From Reclinomonas americana ATCC 50394 (Eukaryota > Jakobida > Jakobea > Jakobida): DNA of 64,000 bases. A program made the translations under genes and the position numbers. The stretch covers positions 1,426,001 through 1,490,000 of the forward strand of contig PS015010.1 of assembly GCA_048213135.1 (NCBI GenBank). The letters are read 5' to 3'. This document shows positions 1-7,970 of the stretch, one piece after another; position 1 is the first letter of the stretch, and the number at the start of each line of letters is the position of its first letter. The notes beneath the pieces were generated by a model. That model did no database searches. It worked only from the letters and a program-made list of their open reading frames with translations, and was not told the origin of the DNA.

Positions 1-521
1 GCATAAATGAAACCGCCGCCCAGTTCATCAATAACACGGATGCGCTCTTCACCGGTCTCCGGTGTTACCAGGAAAATAAAATGCAGGTTATACTTTTTAA
101 AAAGTTCCCGGTACTGCGTGCTGAATTCATACATCGGCAGATCCGGGAGGATAATACCATCAATACCCAGGGAAGCCGCTTTTTCGCAGAACCGCTCCAT
201 GCCATATTGCAATACGGGATTCAGGTATCCCATAAGAACTACCGGAACAGTAACAGAAGACCGCATGGCAGCCAGTTGTTCAAACAGCACAGGTATGGAC
301 ATGCCATTAGCCAGTGCCACAGCGCTGCTTTGCTGTATCACGGGGCCGTCGGCCAGCGGATCGCTGTAAGGCATGCCAATCTCAATCATATCAGCCCCGC
401 CTTCCTGCAGGGCCTGCAGTACTTCCAGGGTAGCATTCAAATGGGGATATCCTGCCGTGCAGTACACGTTCAGCACATCCTTCTTTTTTTGTTCGAATAA
501 TATATCCAGCCTGTTGGTCAT
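1..521 (-). CDS. trpA: Tryptophan synthase alpha subunit, C-terminus beyond the window
   Basis: The alpha subunit cleaves indole-3-glycerol phosphate to indole and glyceraldehyde-3-phosphate, and passes indole to TrpB in the cytoplasmic TrpAB complex. The reverse strand reads from an ATG at 521 as MTNRLDILFEQKKKDV, then YCTAGYP, MIEIGMPYSDPLADGP (this holds the catalytic Glu and Asp of the family) and a GYLNPVLQYG segment. About 173 codons are present; the usual length is near 255-265, so the last third lies outside the window. No stop or frameshift is seen. It is the last visible gene of the trp operon and starts 3 nt after the stop of the small lipoprotein gene, so it is surely co-transcribed with it. 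Confidence 0.96.
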   Translation of the reverse strand, partial: MTNRLDILFEQKKKDVLNVYCTAGYPHLNATLEVLQALQEGGADMIEIGMPYSDPLADGPVIQQSSAVALANGMSIPVLFEQLAAMRSSVTVPVVLMGYLNPVLQYGMERFCEKAASLGIDGIILPDLPMYEFSTQYRELFKKYNLHFIFLVTPETGEERIRVIDELGGGFIY

Positions 522-524
522 CGG

Positions 525-884
525 TCAGAATTTTGTTGCCGGCACCACTTTGATCTCCCTGCCATCGAGAAAGATATGGTGATAGGCGGGTTTCGCATCT
601 ATATCAAGCGTAACACGGAAAAGGGATTGACTGGCACCGTCTTTGGGAAAATTGACCTTAATACTATCGCCATCCCTTGTTATCGTGTATGCCTTACCGT
701 TAAAGTCACTGTTCATGCACTGCTGAAACTCGTAACGTTCCCCATTGATGTTGGAGATCATCCGTATGGGTACATTCTCCTTCCCGCACTCGCCGATTTT
801 TTCAAACTTAAGCTCGTGATTGATGAAGGAGGAACTGCAGGAGTTGAAGAAAATGATGATGCCGGCCAGTAAAGTGTATTTCAT
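525..884 (-). CDS. Small lipoprotein of unknown function inserted between trpB and trpA
   Basis: This 119-residue protein is not one I recognise. It opens with a short hydrophobic signal and a lipobox-like FFNSC with Cys16, so it is probably an envelope lipoprotein. The mature part holds two further cysteines (CGKEN and FQQC) that could form a disulfide, then a beta-rich stretch ending in HHIFLDGREIKVV. It starts 31 nt after trpB stops and ends 3 nt before trpA starts, on the same strand, so it interrupts the normally adjacent trpB-trpA pair. No domain suggests a role in tryptophan synthesis; it is likely carried along in the transcript. Confidence 0.75.
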   Translation of the reverse strand: MKYTLLAGIIIFFNSCSSSFINHELKFEKIGECGKENVPIRMISNINGERYEFQQCMNSDFNGKAYTITRDGDSIKVNFPKDGASQSLFRVTLDIDAKPAYHHIFLDGREIKVVPATKF

Positions 885-915
885 AAAAGTTAAAAATTAA
901 AAAATCAAGAAACTG

Positions 916-2100
916 TTATTGAAGAAACTTCATGTAGGTGGCAAGATCTTTATCTCCTCTCCCGCTCAGGCACACCACCACGTTGTCGCCCGGGTTGAAA
1001 CGGAACTGGTTCAGTGCATGCAGGGCGTGAGCGCTTTCCAGCGCGGGGATGATGCCTTCAAGCCTGCACAGTTCCATGGCCGCACTGATCGCTTCATCAT
1101 CGGTAGCACTTAAAAATGCGGCCCTGCGGGTTTCAAAAAGATGCGCATGCAATGGGCCGATACCGGGATAGTCGAGTCCCGCGGATATGCTGTGCGGTTC
1201 CACTACCTGCCCGTCTTCTGTTTGCATCAGCAGGCTTTTACTGCCATGCAGGATGCCCGGTTTGCCCAGTTGTGTTGTAGCGGCGCTCTTACTGCTGTGG
1301 ATACCACAACCGGCGGCTTCTACCGCAACAAGCTGCACCTGTTCTTCTTCCAGGAAATGATAGAATGCACCTGCCGCGTTGCTGCCACCACCTACGCAGG
1401 CGATCACATGCGTGGGCATGGCGTTACCCGTTTTTTCCTGCAGTTGCCATTTTATCTCTTCGCTGATCACACTCTGGAAGCGGGACACCATATCCGGGTA
1501 AGGATGCGGCCCCACTACTGAGCCGATGATGTAATGTGTATCGGAAGGATTATTGATCCAGTCGCGGATGGCTTCATTGGTCGCGTCTTTCAGCGTTTGG
1601 CTGCCACTGCGTGCGGGCACTATTTCTGCACCAAGCATTTTCATACGGGCCACATTGGGTGCCTGCCTTTCCATATCCTTCTCGCCCATATACACGATAC
1701 ATTGCAATCCTTTCAATGCGCAAACTGTTGCCGTAGCCACGCCATGCTGACCGGCACCCGTTTCAGCAATGATGCGTTTTTTACCCAAGCGCTGCGCCAG
1801 CAATACCTGCCCGATGGTGTTGTTGATCTTGTGAGCACCGGTATGGCAAAGGTCTTCCCGCTTGAGCCAGGTATTGGTCCCGTATTTTTCGCTTAGCCGT
1901 TCCGCCAAAAAAAGCGGCGTTGGTCTGCCCACGTAATCTTTCAGCAGGCTGTCAAATTCTTTCCTGAATGAAGGATCGCCGATGATGGAAAGATAGTTTT
2001 CCTGCAACTCCCGCACATTCGGGTACAGCATCTCCGGCACAAAGGCGCCGCCAAACTGTCCGAAATAACCATGTTCATCCACACTGTATTTTGTATTCAT
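916..2100 (-). CDS. trpB: Tryptophan synthase beta subunit
   Basis: This 394-residue PLP enzyme condenses indole with L-serine to give L-tryptophan. It has the expected length. The PLP lysine lies in [13 protein letters not shown], the phosphate-binding glycine loop is GGGSNAAG, and the N-terminus carries the family motif [15 protein letters not shown]. The stop of the upstream GNAT gene overlaps its ATG by 4 nt, so translation is probably coupled. Its usual partner trpA is separated from it by a small lipoprotein gene. All expected motifs are intact. Confidence 0.98.
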   Translation of the reverse strand: MNTKYSVDEHGYFGQFGGAFVPEMLYPNVRELQENYLSIIGDPSFRKEFDSLLKDYVGRPTPLFLAERLSEKYGTNTWLKREDLCHTGAHKINNTIGQVLLAQRLGKKRIIAETGAGQHGVATATVCALKGLQCIVYMGEKDMERQAPNVARMKMLGAEIVPARSGSQTLKDATNEAIRDWINNPSDTHYIIGSVVGPHPYPDMVSRFQSVISEEIKWQLQEKTGNAMPTHVIACVGGGSNAAGAFYHFLEEEQVQLVAVEAAGCGIHSSKSAATTQLGKPGILHGSKSLLMQTEDGQVVEPHSISAGLDYPGIGPLHAHLFETRRAAFLSATDDEAISAAMELCRLEGIIPALESAHALHALNQFRFNPGDNVVVCLSGRGDKDLATYMKFLQ

Positions 2101-2612
2101 TCCTGTGTCACATTAGTATCTGGTAAAATCAATTGCATAAAGCTGAGGTCGAGCCAGCGGTTGAATTTATAGCCTACCTCTTTAAAGCGGGCTACTTCTT
2201 CAAAACCGAATTTTTTATGAAGGGCGATGCTGATCGCGTTATCGGCGTCGATACCGGCAACAATGGTATGTAATCCCATGGCTTTCGCCGCTTCAATGAG
2301 CGGTGGCATCAGCAACTTACCTACTCCTTTTCCGCGGGCATGCGCTGCCACATGAATGGTGTTCTCCACCGTATACTGGTAAGCCGTATGCGGACGAAAA
2401 GGCCCGATCGTGCTCATACCCAGGATGACGCCATCTTCATCCGCCACAAAAACCGGGAACCCTTGTTCCTTTCTTTCACGGAACCATTGCCGGCGCATAT
2501 CAAGTGTATGCGGTTCATAATAGTAGACAGCCGTGGTATTGGCGATCACTTCATTGTAGATGCCGAGTATCTGCGGAAGATCTTCTTCGGTAGCCTGCCG
2601 GACGTTGATCAT
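2097..2612 (-). CDS. GNAT N-acetyltransferase, phosphinothricin-acetyltransferase-like
   Basis: A 171-residue single-domain GNAT protein. The acetyl-CoA loop is [11 protein letters not shown] (about residues 92-102), and the C-terminal block [17 protein letters not shown] followed by [17 protein letters not shown] is typical of the Pat/YncA/MnaT group, which acetylates the amino group of amino acids or analogues such as phosphinothricin and methionine sulfoximine. Here it lies inside the trp operon, 2 nt after the second trpF and overlapping trpB by 4 nt. The natural substrate cannot be read from the sequence. A role in N-acetylating an amino acid or toxic analogue is inference. Confidence 0.88.
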   Translation of the reverse strand: MINVRQATEEDLPQILGIYNEVIANTTAVYYYEPHTLDMRRQWFRERKEQGFPVFVADEDGVILGMSTIGPFRPHTAYQYTVENTIHVAAHARGKGVGKLLMPPLIEAAKAMGLHTIVAGIDADNAISIALHKKFGFEEVARFKEVGYKFNRWLDLSFMQLILPDTNVTQE

Positions 2613-2614
2613 AT

Positions 2615-3247
2615 TTATTTTTTTAATGCCTGCCTGAATTGCAGTACCAGCGCCATATCTTTTACACCGGGCTCTTTTTCAAAAAGGCTGTTGATATCTA
2701 CTCCAAAAAAATCGGGGTGACGGAATGCCTTGATGGCCTCAGCATCTTCAAGCCCGATACCTCCGCTGATGAAGAATGGTTTTTCAATGCGGGCCTTGCT
2801 CAATACCGACCAGTCGAATTTCTTCCCTGTGCCTCCCGCGTCTCCTGATGCGGACCGTGTATCGAAAAGATAATAATCGCATACGGCATCATAAGGCGCC
2901 ACCATTTCGTCAATGTCAGTATCGCCATCGCCAATAGCGAATGCTTTGATCACTTCCACTTCTGTTGAAAGATCATCGCACATTTCAGGCGTTTCATTAC
3001 CGTGGAGTTGTACCACATCCAGGCCATAGTTGTCAATCGCGTCAAGCACGTCAATCAGTTCGGGGTTGACAAAAACGCCGGTTTTCTTTAGATCAAAGTC
3101 GGCTTCTTTAACGGCTTCCGCTTCAATCTTTCCTTCCGCGTAACGGGGTGAATCCTTGTGAAAGATGATGCCCGCAAAATTGACGTCCAGCCCGTCGAGT
3201 TGCTGTAACTGCTTTAACTGGGTGATGCCGCATACTTTAATATTCAT
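2615..3247 (-). CDS. trpF: Phosphoribosylanthranilate isomerase, second tandem copy (more canonical)
   Basis: This 210-residue TIM barrel isomerises N-(5-phosphoribosyl)anthranilate to the carboxyphenylaminodeoxyribulose phosphate used by TrpC. It keeps the catalytic Cys in NIKVCGIT, the general-acid Asp in LFDTRSASGDAGGTGKKFDW, the phosphate loops GGTGKKFDW and SGGIG, and the terminal GVDINS block. Its ATG overlaps the preceding trpF copy by 4 nt. The two copies clearly share motifs but differ over much of their length, so the duplication is not recent. This copy has the more canonical phosphate-binding loops and is the more likely functional isomerase. Confidence 0.95.
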   Translation of the reverse strand: MNIKVCGITQLKQLQQLDGLDVNFAGIIFHKDSPRYAEGKIEAEAVKEADFDLKKTGVFVNPELIDVLDAIDNYGLDVVQLHGNETPEMCDDLSTEVEVIKAFAIGDGDTDIDEMVAPYDAVCDYYLFDTRSASGDAGGTGKKFDWSVLSKARIEKPFFISGGIGLEDAEAIKAFRHPDFFGVDINSLFEKEPGVKDMALVLQFRQALKK

Positions 3248-3885
3248 ATCGCTGTTTCTTTTATGCTTTTAATAAAACGTTTTACTTCAGGCATATTTTT
3301 AATGCCGGGCAGTATCTCAAACTGTGTATTGATGTCCACCGCGAAGAGCGCCCTGTTGCCGGGCCTTGCGGCGAACTCTTTTAATGACGGAGCCTCTTCC
3401 GAACTGATGCGCCCTGCCAGGAAATAGGGTTTACCGGTTTCGATGCCGGTCAGTCTTTCCCGGTTGAATTTTTTATCCGTGCCACCGTATCCCGCACCTT
3501 CCGTATCAATCATATACATATCACATACTTCCTGGTATTCCTGCAGCCGCCACCCGATATTATCGCTTTCGCTGAAACGGAAGGCCTTGATGACAGATAC
3601 GTGATCGGCGATCTTCTCACAATACCGGGGCGATTCATCGCCGTGCAACTGCACCATGTGCAGCCTGCATTCATCCACCAGTTGCAACACCTCGTCCACC
3701 GCGGCGTTCACAAATACGCCGACTTTATTTACCTGGTTCTCTTTCCTGATCTGGCTGGTGGTCATGTGACGCAATGCGTACCGGGGTGATCTCGGGTAAA
3801 AGACCATTCCTGCAAAGTCGGCGCCCGCAGCATAAAGGGCCTGTAACTGGTCCTGCTGGGTGATGCCACAAACTTTAATTCTCAT
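3244..3885 (-). CDS. trpF: Phosphoribosylanthranilate isomerase, first tandem copy (divergent)
   Basis: A 213-residue TrpF paralogue directly upstream of the other copy. It retains the catalytic Cys (RIKVCGITQ) and the acid Asp (MIDTEGAGYGGTDKKFN). The phosphate loops have drifted: GGTD replaces GGTG, and LAGRISSEE replaces the usual SGGIG/AGGL loop. The C-terminal AVDINTQFEILPGIKN still matches the family. Starts and stops overlap trpC and the second trpF by 4 nt each, so all three are translationally coupled. It may be a weak isomerase, act on a different phosphoribosyl substrate, or be half of a heteromer. These options are inference; only the loop changes are seen. Confidence 0.88.
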   Translation of the reverse strand: MRIKVCGITQQDQLQALYAAGADFAGMVFYPRSPRYALRHMTTSQIRKENQVNKVGVFVNAAVDEVLQLVDECRLHMVQLHGDESPRYCEKIADHVSVIKAFRFSESDNIGWRLQEYQEVCDMYMIDTEGAGYGGTDKKFNRERLTGIETGKPYFLAGRISSEEAPSLKEFAARPGNRALFAVDINTQFEILPGIKNMPEVKRFIKSIKETAI

Positions 3886-4673
3886 GTTTCTTTTGCTTTC
3901 AGTTGTTGAACAAATGCAGCAAAAGCAATCGCAGGATCGGGTGCTTTCATAAAGTTTTCACCAATGAGAAAACCCCGGAAACCCGCCCGTTTGAAGGTAC
4001 AAATTGTTTCCACATTATCAATACCGCTCTCGGTTATCTTTATTTTCCCTGCAGGTATCTTTTCGCCCAGCGCCAGAGAGTGGTCTATATCCACAGAAAA
4101 ATCTTTCAGGTTACGGTTGTTGATTCCTACGATGCCGGTCTCCTCACAGATATGATCCAGTTCGGTTTCGTCATGAATTTCAAGTAATACTTCCATGCCC
4201 AAACCAGTCGCCAGTCGTGCCATTGAGCGCACTCCCGCGGGTTGCAGGCAGGCGGCTATGAGCAGGATTACATCAGCACCCATAGCACGGGCCTCCAGCA
4301 CCTGGTAATCATCGATCATAAAATCCTTGCGGAGGATGGGTATGGAATTGATCCGGGCTGTTTCCAGGTCGGCTGTGCTGCCGCCAAAAAATGGTTCATC
4401 GGTCAATACCGATAAAGCGCTTGCGCCATAACTGGTATAAGCACCCGTAACTGAGGCCACATCCGCGGTTCCGTTGATCAATCCTTTTGATGGTGAACGT
4501 CTTTTGAATTCAGCGATGATGCCGGTCTTTGATACATCATTTAATGATGCCGCCAGTGAAAATACCTGACGCTGAAAGGTTGGAAATTTTTCGAGTTCAC
4601 TGACAGAACGGCGTTGCTTTCGTTCCGCCACTTCCTTTTTTTTATGTGCGATAATGGTATCGAGTATATTCAT
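3882..4673 (-). CDS. trpC: Indole-3-glycerol-phosphate synthase
   Basis: A 263-residue TIM-barrel enzyme that decarboxylates and cyclises CdRP to indole-3-glycerol phosphate. Recognisable blocks are MNILDTIIAHKKKEVAERK at the N-terminus, GIIAEFKRRSPSKGLI (with the first catalytic Lys), LRKDFMIDDYQV (second Lys), INNRNLKDF and KIKITESGI. The length is normal for a monofunctional enzyme not fused to TrpF. It overlaps trpD and the first trpF copy by 4 nt each. Confidence 0.98.
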   Translation of the reverse strand: MNILDTIIAHKKKEVAERKQRRSVSELEKFPTFQRQVFSLAASLNDVSKTGIIAEFKRRSPSKGLINGTADVASVTGAYTSYGASALSVLTDEPFFGGSTADLETARINSIPILRKDFMIDDYQVLEARAMGADVILLIAACLQPAGVRSMARLATGLGMEVLLEIHDETELDHICEETGIVGINNRNLKDFSVDIDHSLALGEKIPAGKIKITESGIDNVETICTFKRAGFRGFLIGENFMKAPDPAIAFAAFVQQLKAKET

Positions 4674-5665
4674 AATGCCAGGCTGATGAGTTGCTGAAAA
4701 GATTGATAGGCCCTGCCGCTTTCAAGACTTTCTACTGCGTGACGGTAAGCTTCATCATAATTATCGTACTTACCCGTTCCGTGAAGTGCCATCGCCGCAT
4801 TGGCCAGCACTACGGCGTTCTGTGCCCAGCTGCCCTGCCCTTTCAGTATGGTTAAGAATATTTTTGCCGCTTCTTCCACGCTGTTGCCTCCGTGTATATC
4901 AGCAGGTGTTACCGATCGTTTGCCCAGTTCTTCGGGCGTGCAGATCTTTTCACCTTCATTGCTGATGACACGGGTGTCGGCAGTGAGTGATATTTCATCG
5001 TAACCATCAAGACTGTTGATGATGGTAAAACGGCTGCTGCCCTGCTGTAACAGGTAATTGTATATCCTCGCCATTTCCGGGCTGAACACACCAATGAGCT
5101 GGTACTGCGGCGAGGCGGGGTTTACCAGCGGCCCCAGCATATTGAAGAAGGTACGCATGCCCAGGCTCTTCCTTATGGGCGCCACCACTTTCAATGCGGG
5201 GTGAAACAGCGGCGCATGCAGGAAACAGATACCCGCCTGGTTGAGCTGGCGGTTCAGGGCATTGCTGTCATTGGTAAAACGATAGCCCAGTTGCTCCATC
5301 ACATTGCTGGAACCGCTGATGGACGATGCTCCATAGTTACCATGCTTGGCCACTTTATTGCCGGAACCTGCTACAATAAAACAACTGAGGGTTGAAATGT
5401 TGAACGTATTCTTACCGTCGCCTCCGGTGCCTACAATATCCAGCAGTTCATGTCCATCCAGTTGCACCGGCACGCACAATTCCAGCAACGCGTCACGAAA
5501 CCCCTGCAGTTCTTCGATGCGGACACTGCGCATAAGGTACACCGTTATGAAAGCGGTGATCTCCGCTTCATTATAACTGTTCCGGGCCAGGTTGCAAAGC
5601 AGGTCCTTTGCCTGTTCGCGGCTAAGGTGTTTGTGTTCGAATAAATGATATAATATCTTTTTCAT
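4670..5665 (-). CDS. trpD: Anthranilate phosphoribosyltransferase
   Basis: A 331-residue enzyme transferring phosphoribose from PRPP to anthranilate. The PRPP loop is DIVGTGGDGKNTFNIST and the anthranilate-side loop KHGNYGASSISGSSNVME; both are intact. The helical N-terminal domain (MKKILYHLFEHKHLSREQAK) is of normal type. It is monofunctional and not fused to the TrpG glutaminase. It begins 3 nt after trpG and overlaps trpC by 4 nt. Confidence 0.98.
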   Translation of the reverse strand: MKKILYHLFEHKHLSREQAKDLLCNLARNSYNEAEITAFITVYLMRSVRIEELQGFRDALLELCVPVQLDGHELLDIVGTGGDGKNTFNISTLSCFIVAGSGNKVAKHGNYGASSISGSSNVMEQLGYRFTNDSNALNRQLNQAGICFLHAPLFHPALKVVAPIRKSLGMRTFFNMLGPLVNPASPQYQLIGVFSPEMARIYNYLLQQGSSRFTIINSLDGYDEISLTADTRVISNEGEKICTPEELGKRSVTPADIHGGNSVEEAAKIFLTILKGQGSWAQNAVVLANAAMALHGTGKYDNYDEAYRHAVESLESGRAYQSFQQLISLAL

Positions 5666-5668
5666 GAT

Positions 5669-6238
5669 TTATTGTTTCAGCCAGTTACGCATGATCTTTT
5701 CTCCGCCGGGGGTAAGCACGCTTTCAGGATGGAATTGTACGCCCTGCAGGTCGAACGTTTTGTGCTGCAGCGCCATGATGTAGCCGTTACTGTCGCGTGC
5801 CGTTACTTCCAGTTCTGCCGGCCAGTTATCATCGCTGATCACCCAGCTGTGGTAGCGGCCAACAACGATGCTTTTGTCAAGCCCGCGGAATAATGGTGCC
5901 TCACTGCTGATGATGTCAACCGGCGTGGCTACACCATGGAATACCGTACTGAGGTTATGCAATTCACCGCCAAACGCCTCTCCTATAGCCTGGTGCCCCA
6001 AGCATACACCCAGTATGGATTTGGATGAGGCGTAGGTTTTGATCAATGGGAGCAACAACCCGGCTTCCGATGGTATGCCCGGCCCGGGAGATAAAATGAT
6101 CTTGTCGTATTCTTTTATTTTCTCCAGGTCAATTTGATCATTGCGGTATACATCCACTTTATCATGCATGATCTTCTCTACCAGGTGAACCAGGTTGTAG
6201 GTAAAAGAATCGTAATTGTCGAATACCAGTATTTTCAT
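5669..6238 (-). CDS. trpG: Anthranilate synthase component II, glutamine amidotransferase
   Basis: A 189-residue class-I glutamine amidotransferase that delivers ammonia from glutamine to TrpE. The nucleophile is Cys79 in ILGVCLGHQAIGEAFGG; the His-Glu pair lies in VQFHPESVLTP, and the oxyanion region is SPGPGIPSEAG. Such subunits can also serve PabB in folate synthesis, but the position 9 nt behind trpE and 3 nt before trpD assigns it to tryptophan. Confidence 0.97.
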   Translation of the reverse strand: MKILVFDNYDSFTYNLVHLVEKIMHDKVDVYRNDQIDLEKIKEYDKIILSPGPGIPSEAGLLLPLIKTYASSKSILGVCLGHQAIGEAFGGELHNLSTVFHGVATPVDIISSEAPLFRGLDKSIVVGRYHSWVISDDNWPAELEVTARDSNGYIMALQHKTFDLQGVQFHPESVLTPGGEKIMRNWLKQ

Positions 6239-6247
6239 GATCGGTGT

Positions 6248-7651
6248 TTATAATTGTCCGGCCAGGGTGATGGCCTGTTTCAACGCGTTAAGTTTATTAT
6301 TCACTTCCTGCAGTTCATTTTGCGGCTGACTGGCAGCTACCACACCTGCACCCGCCTGGTAAGTAAGTGTATTGTTGCGGCTGAGCAGGCTGCGGATCAT
6401 GATGGCTTTGTTCACGCTGCCATCGAAACCCACAAAACCAATGGCGCCGCCATAATAACCACGTGATGTACTTTCCTGTTCATCTATGATCTGCATCGCT
6501 CTTATTTTAGGCGCACCGCTTAGTGTACCTGCAGGAAACGTAGCGGCCATCAGCCGGAAAGGACTGATACCTGCGGACACCTTCCCTGTCACTTCGCTTA
6601 CCAGGTGGATCACATGGCTGTAGTACTGTGTTTTACGGTATTGCGATACCTGCACATGGCTGCACACACGGCTCAGGTCATTGCGGGCCAAATCCACCAG
6701 CATCACATGCTCGGCATTCTCTTTTTCATCGTTCTCCAGTTGCTGTGCCAGTTTGCGGTCTTCGGCGTCATCGCCTGTGCGTTTCACGGTGCCGGCAATA
6801 GGATGAACAATCGCGTGACCATCCTGTACGATCAGCTGGCTTTCGGGTGAAGAGCCCATCAGCCGGTAATCACCATAATCAAAATAAAAAAGATAAGGAC
6901 TGGGATTAACACTGCGCAACGCCCGGTATACATTGAATTCATCGCCGGTAAACGACTGGTAAAAAGGACGGCTGAGTACCACCTGGAACACGTCACCACG
7001 GTGACAGGAAGCAATGCCCGCTTTCACCATTTCCATATACCGGTCATCGGTTATGGCGGAAGTCTCCTCGCCTTTCACGGCAAAAGGAAACACAGGTACA
7101 TCACGGCTGCGGATAAGACTTTCCACAACTGCCAACTCACTTTCAATACCACTGATGTGGTTCTCGCAGATGTACAATTCATCCCTGAAATGATCGATGG
7201 CGATCACATACTGGTAAAGCCGGTAACGCATCAATGGGATACCAGGCTGCTTTTTAATGGTTACGCTGTCGAAGAATTGCACCGCATCGTAACAGAGATA
7301 CCCGAACAAACCCTGTGCGGCAGCCACAGGCATTTTAGCCGGCTCCTGTACTTCAAAACGCTGCATGAATTCTTCCAGCAGGGCGGGCACCGACGCGGGT
7401 TGTGTTATCGCGACCTTCTCGGGTTGCTGCGCCGGCAGTTTGTATTCCAACCGGCCCGGGTTGCTGATCTCGATGCCGGCAATAGCGTTAATACCGATGA
7501 AAGAATAGCTGTTCTCTCCCGCATGAAAATCTGTGCTTTCCAGCAGAATGGTATCGCGGAAGCGGTCACGGAGACGCAGGTAGATACCAACAGGTGTGTA
7601 TACATCTGCCAGCATTTTTTTCGCGGTGGTGTGGATCGTAATTTTTTTCAT
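6248..7651 (-). CDS. trpE: Anthranilate synthase component I
   Basis: Makes anthranilate from chorismate and TrpG-derived ammonia; it is the committed and feedback-inhibited step. Translated from the ATG at 7651 it has 467 residues. I prefer this start because the 18 extra codons upstream would cover the attenuator terminator. The N-terminal LLES (residues 36-39) is the classical Trp-binding feedback motif. The catalytic domain has GSSPESQL, HPIAGTVKRTGDDAEDRKL, LVDLARNDLSRVC and AGTLSGAPKIRAMQIIDE. First structural gene of the operon, directly downstream of the leader terminator. Confidence 0.97.
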   Translation of the reverse strand: MKKITIHTTAKKMLADVYTPVGIYLRLRDRFRDTILLESTDFHAGENSYSFIGINAIAGIEISNPGRLEYKLPAQQPEKVAITQPASVPALLEEFMQRFEVQEPAKMPVAAAQGLFGYLCYDAVQFFDSVTIKKQPGIPLMRYRLYQYVIAIDHFRDELYICENHISGIESELAVVESLIRSRDVPVFPFAVKGEETSAITDDRYMEMVKAGIASCHRGDVFQVVLSRPFYQSFTGDEFNVYRALRSVNPSPYLFYFDYGDYRLMGSSPESQLIVQDGHAIVHPIAGTVKRTGDDAEDRKLAQQLENDEKENAEHVMLVDLARNDLSRVCSHVQVSQYRKTQYYSHVIHLVSEVTGKVSAGISPFRLMAATFPAGTLSGAPKIRAMQIIDEQESTSRGYYGGAIGFVGFDGSVNKAIMIRSLLSRNNTLTYQAGAGVVAASQPQNELQEVNNKLNALKQAITLAGQL

Positions 7652-7654
7652 AAT

Positions 7655-7689
7655 TAAAACAAAAAGCCCCAACACATCGTGTCGGGGCT
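7655..7689 (-). terminator. trp attenuator: intrinsic terminator with alternative antiterminator
   Basis: On the minus strand AGCCCCGACAC (gat) GTGTTGGGGCT forms an 11-pair stem with one G-U pair, followed by TTTTTGTTTT, immediately upstream of the trpE ATG. The G-U pair exists only in RNA of this strand, so the signal is strand-specific. The 5' arm contains CGACACG (plus-strand 7678-7684), which can instead pair perfectly with CGTGTCG (plus-strand 7721-7727) just after the leader stop codon. That gives mutually exclusive terminator and antiterminator folds. A third small hairpin, GTCAA-aaga-TTGAC (7727-7740), spans the leader stop and would be the pause structure. Confidence 0.9.
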
Positions 7690-7727
7690 GATCAAATATG
7701 GTCAATACATATCAATAGGGCGACACG

Positions 7728-7781
7728 TCAATCTTTTGACTGCCACCACCAACCGGTATTGTATGTACGTTTTGTTGTCAT
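7728..7781 (-). CDS. trpL: trp operon leader peptide with three consecutive Trp codons
   Basis: A 17-codon ORF on the minus strand, ATG at 7781 and TGA at 7730-7728, encodes MTTKRTYNTGWWWQSKD. Residues 11-13 are three consecutive TGG codons, very unlikely by chance at this place. A ribosome stalled there would cover the upstream arm of the GTCAA/TTGAC hairpin and leave CGTGTCG free to form the antiterminator. A ribosome reaching the stop would mask CGTGTCG and let the terminator form. This is the classical attenuation logic of enterobacterial trp, applied by inference. The ORF is too short for standard gene calling. Confidence 0.9.
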   Translation of the reverse strand: MTTKRTYNTGWWWQSKD

Positions 7782-7865
7782 TGTGGTACAAAGATGGGGA
7801 TTCCCGTCAATTAAAAAAAACTTTTCTGAAATCACAATGAATAAATCAATACACGATAAATAATT

Positions 7866-7960
7866 ATGGCGTGTCCCGCCGGAAGCGGGCCGGGCTATCC
7901 GCTACTGGTCCTCGCTGCCTGCGGCATCTGTGGGCCATCCGCTGCTATCCCTCACGCATC
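7866..7960. repeat. GC-rich dispersed intergenic repeat, copy 1
   Basis: This stretch, GGCGTGTCCCGCCGG... to ...ATCCCTCACGCA, is clearly related to 50428-50516: both share GGCGTGTCC, GCGGGCCGGGCT, TCCGCT and ATCCCTCACGCA in the same order and strand, with diverged spacers. The ends GCGTG and CACGC are complementary. The whole 7782-8206 gap holds no gene; it contains this repeat, the three palindromic units that follow, and no clear promoter for the next gene. Similar GC-rich elements are, as I recall, widespread in Bacteroidota genomes and have no known function. Confidence 0.65.
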
Positions 7961-7970
7961 CCCCGACCGC

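Noticed and set aside
3244-3885. First trpF copy as a pseudogene
   Set aside because: The frame is full length, catalytic Cys and Asp are kept, and 4-nt overlaps on both sides are preserved; only loop residues differ.
6248-7705. The longer trpE reading frame starting at 7705
   Set aside because: Its extra 18 codons would translate the attenuator hairpin and do not resemble TrpE N-termini; the ATG at 7651 fits.
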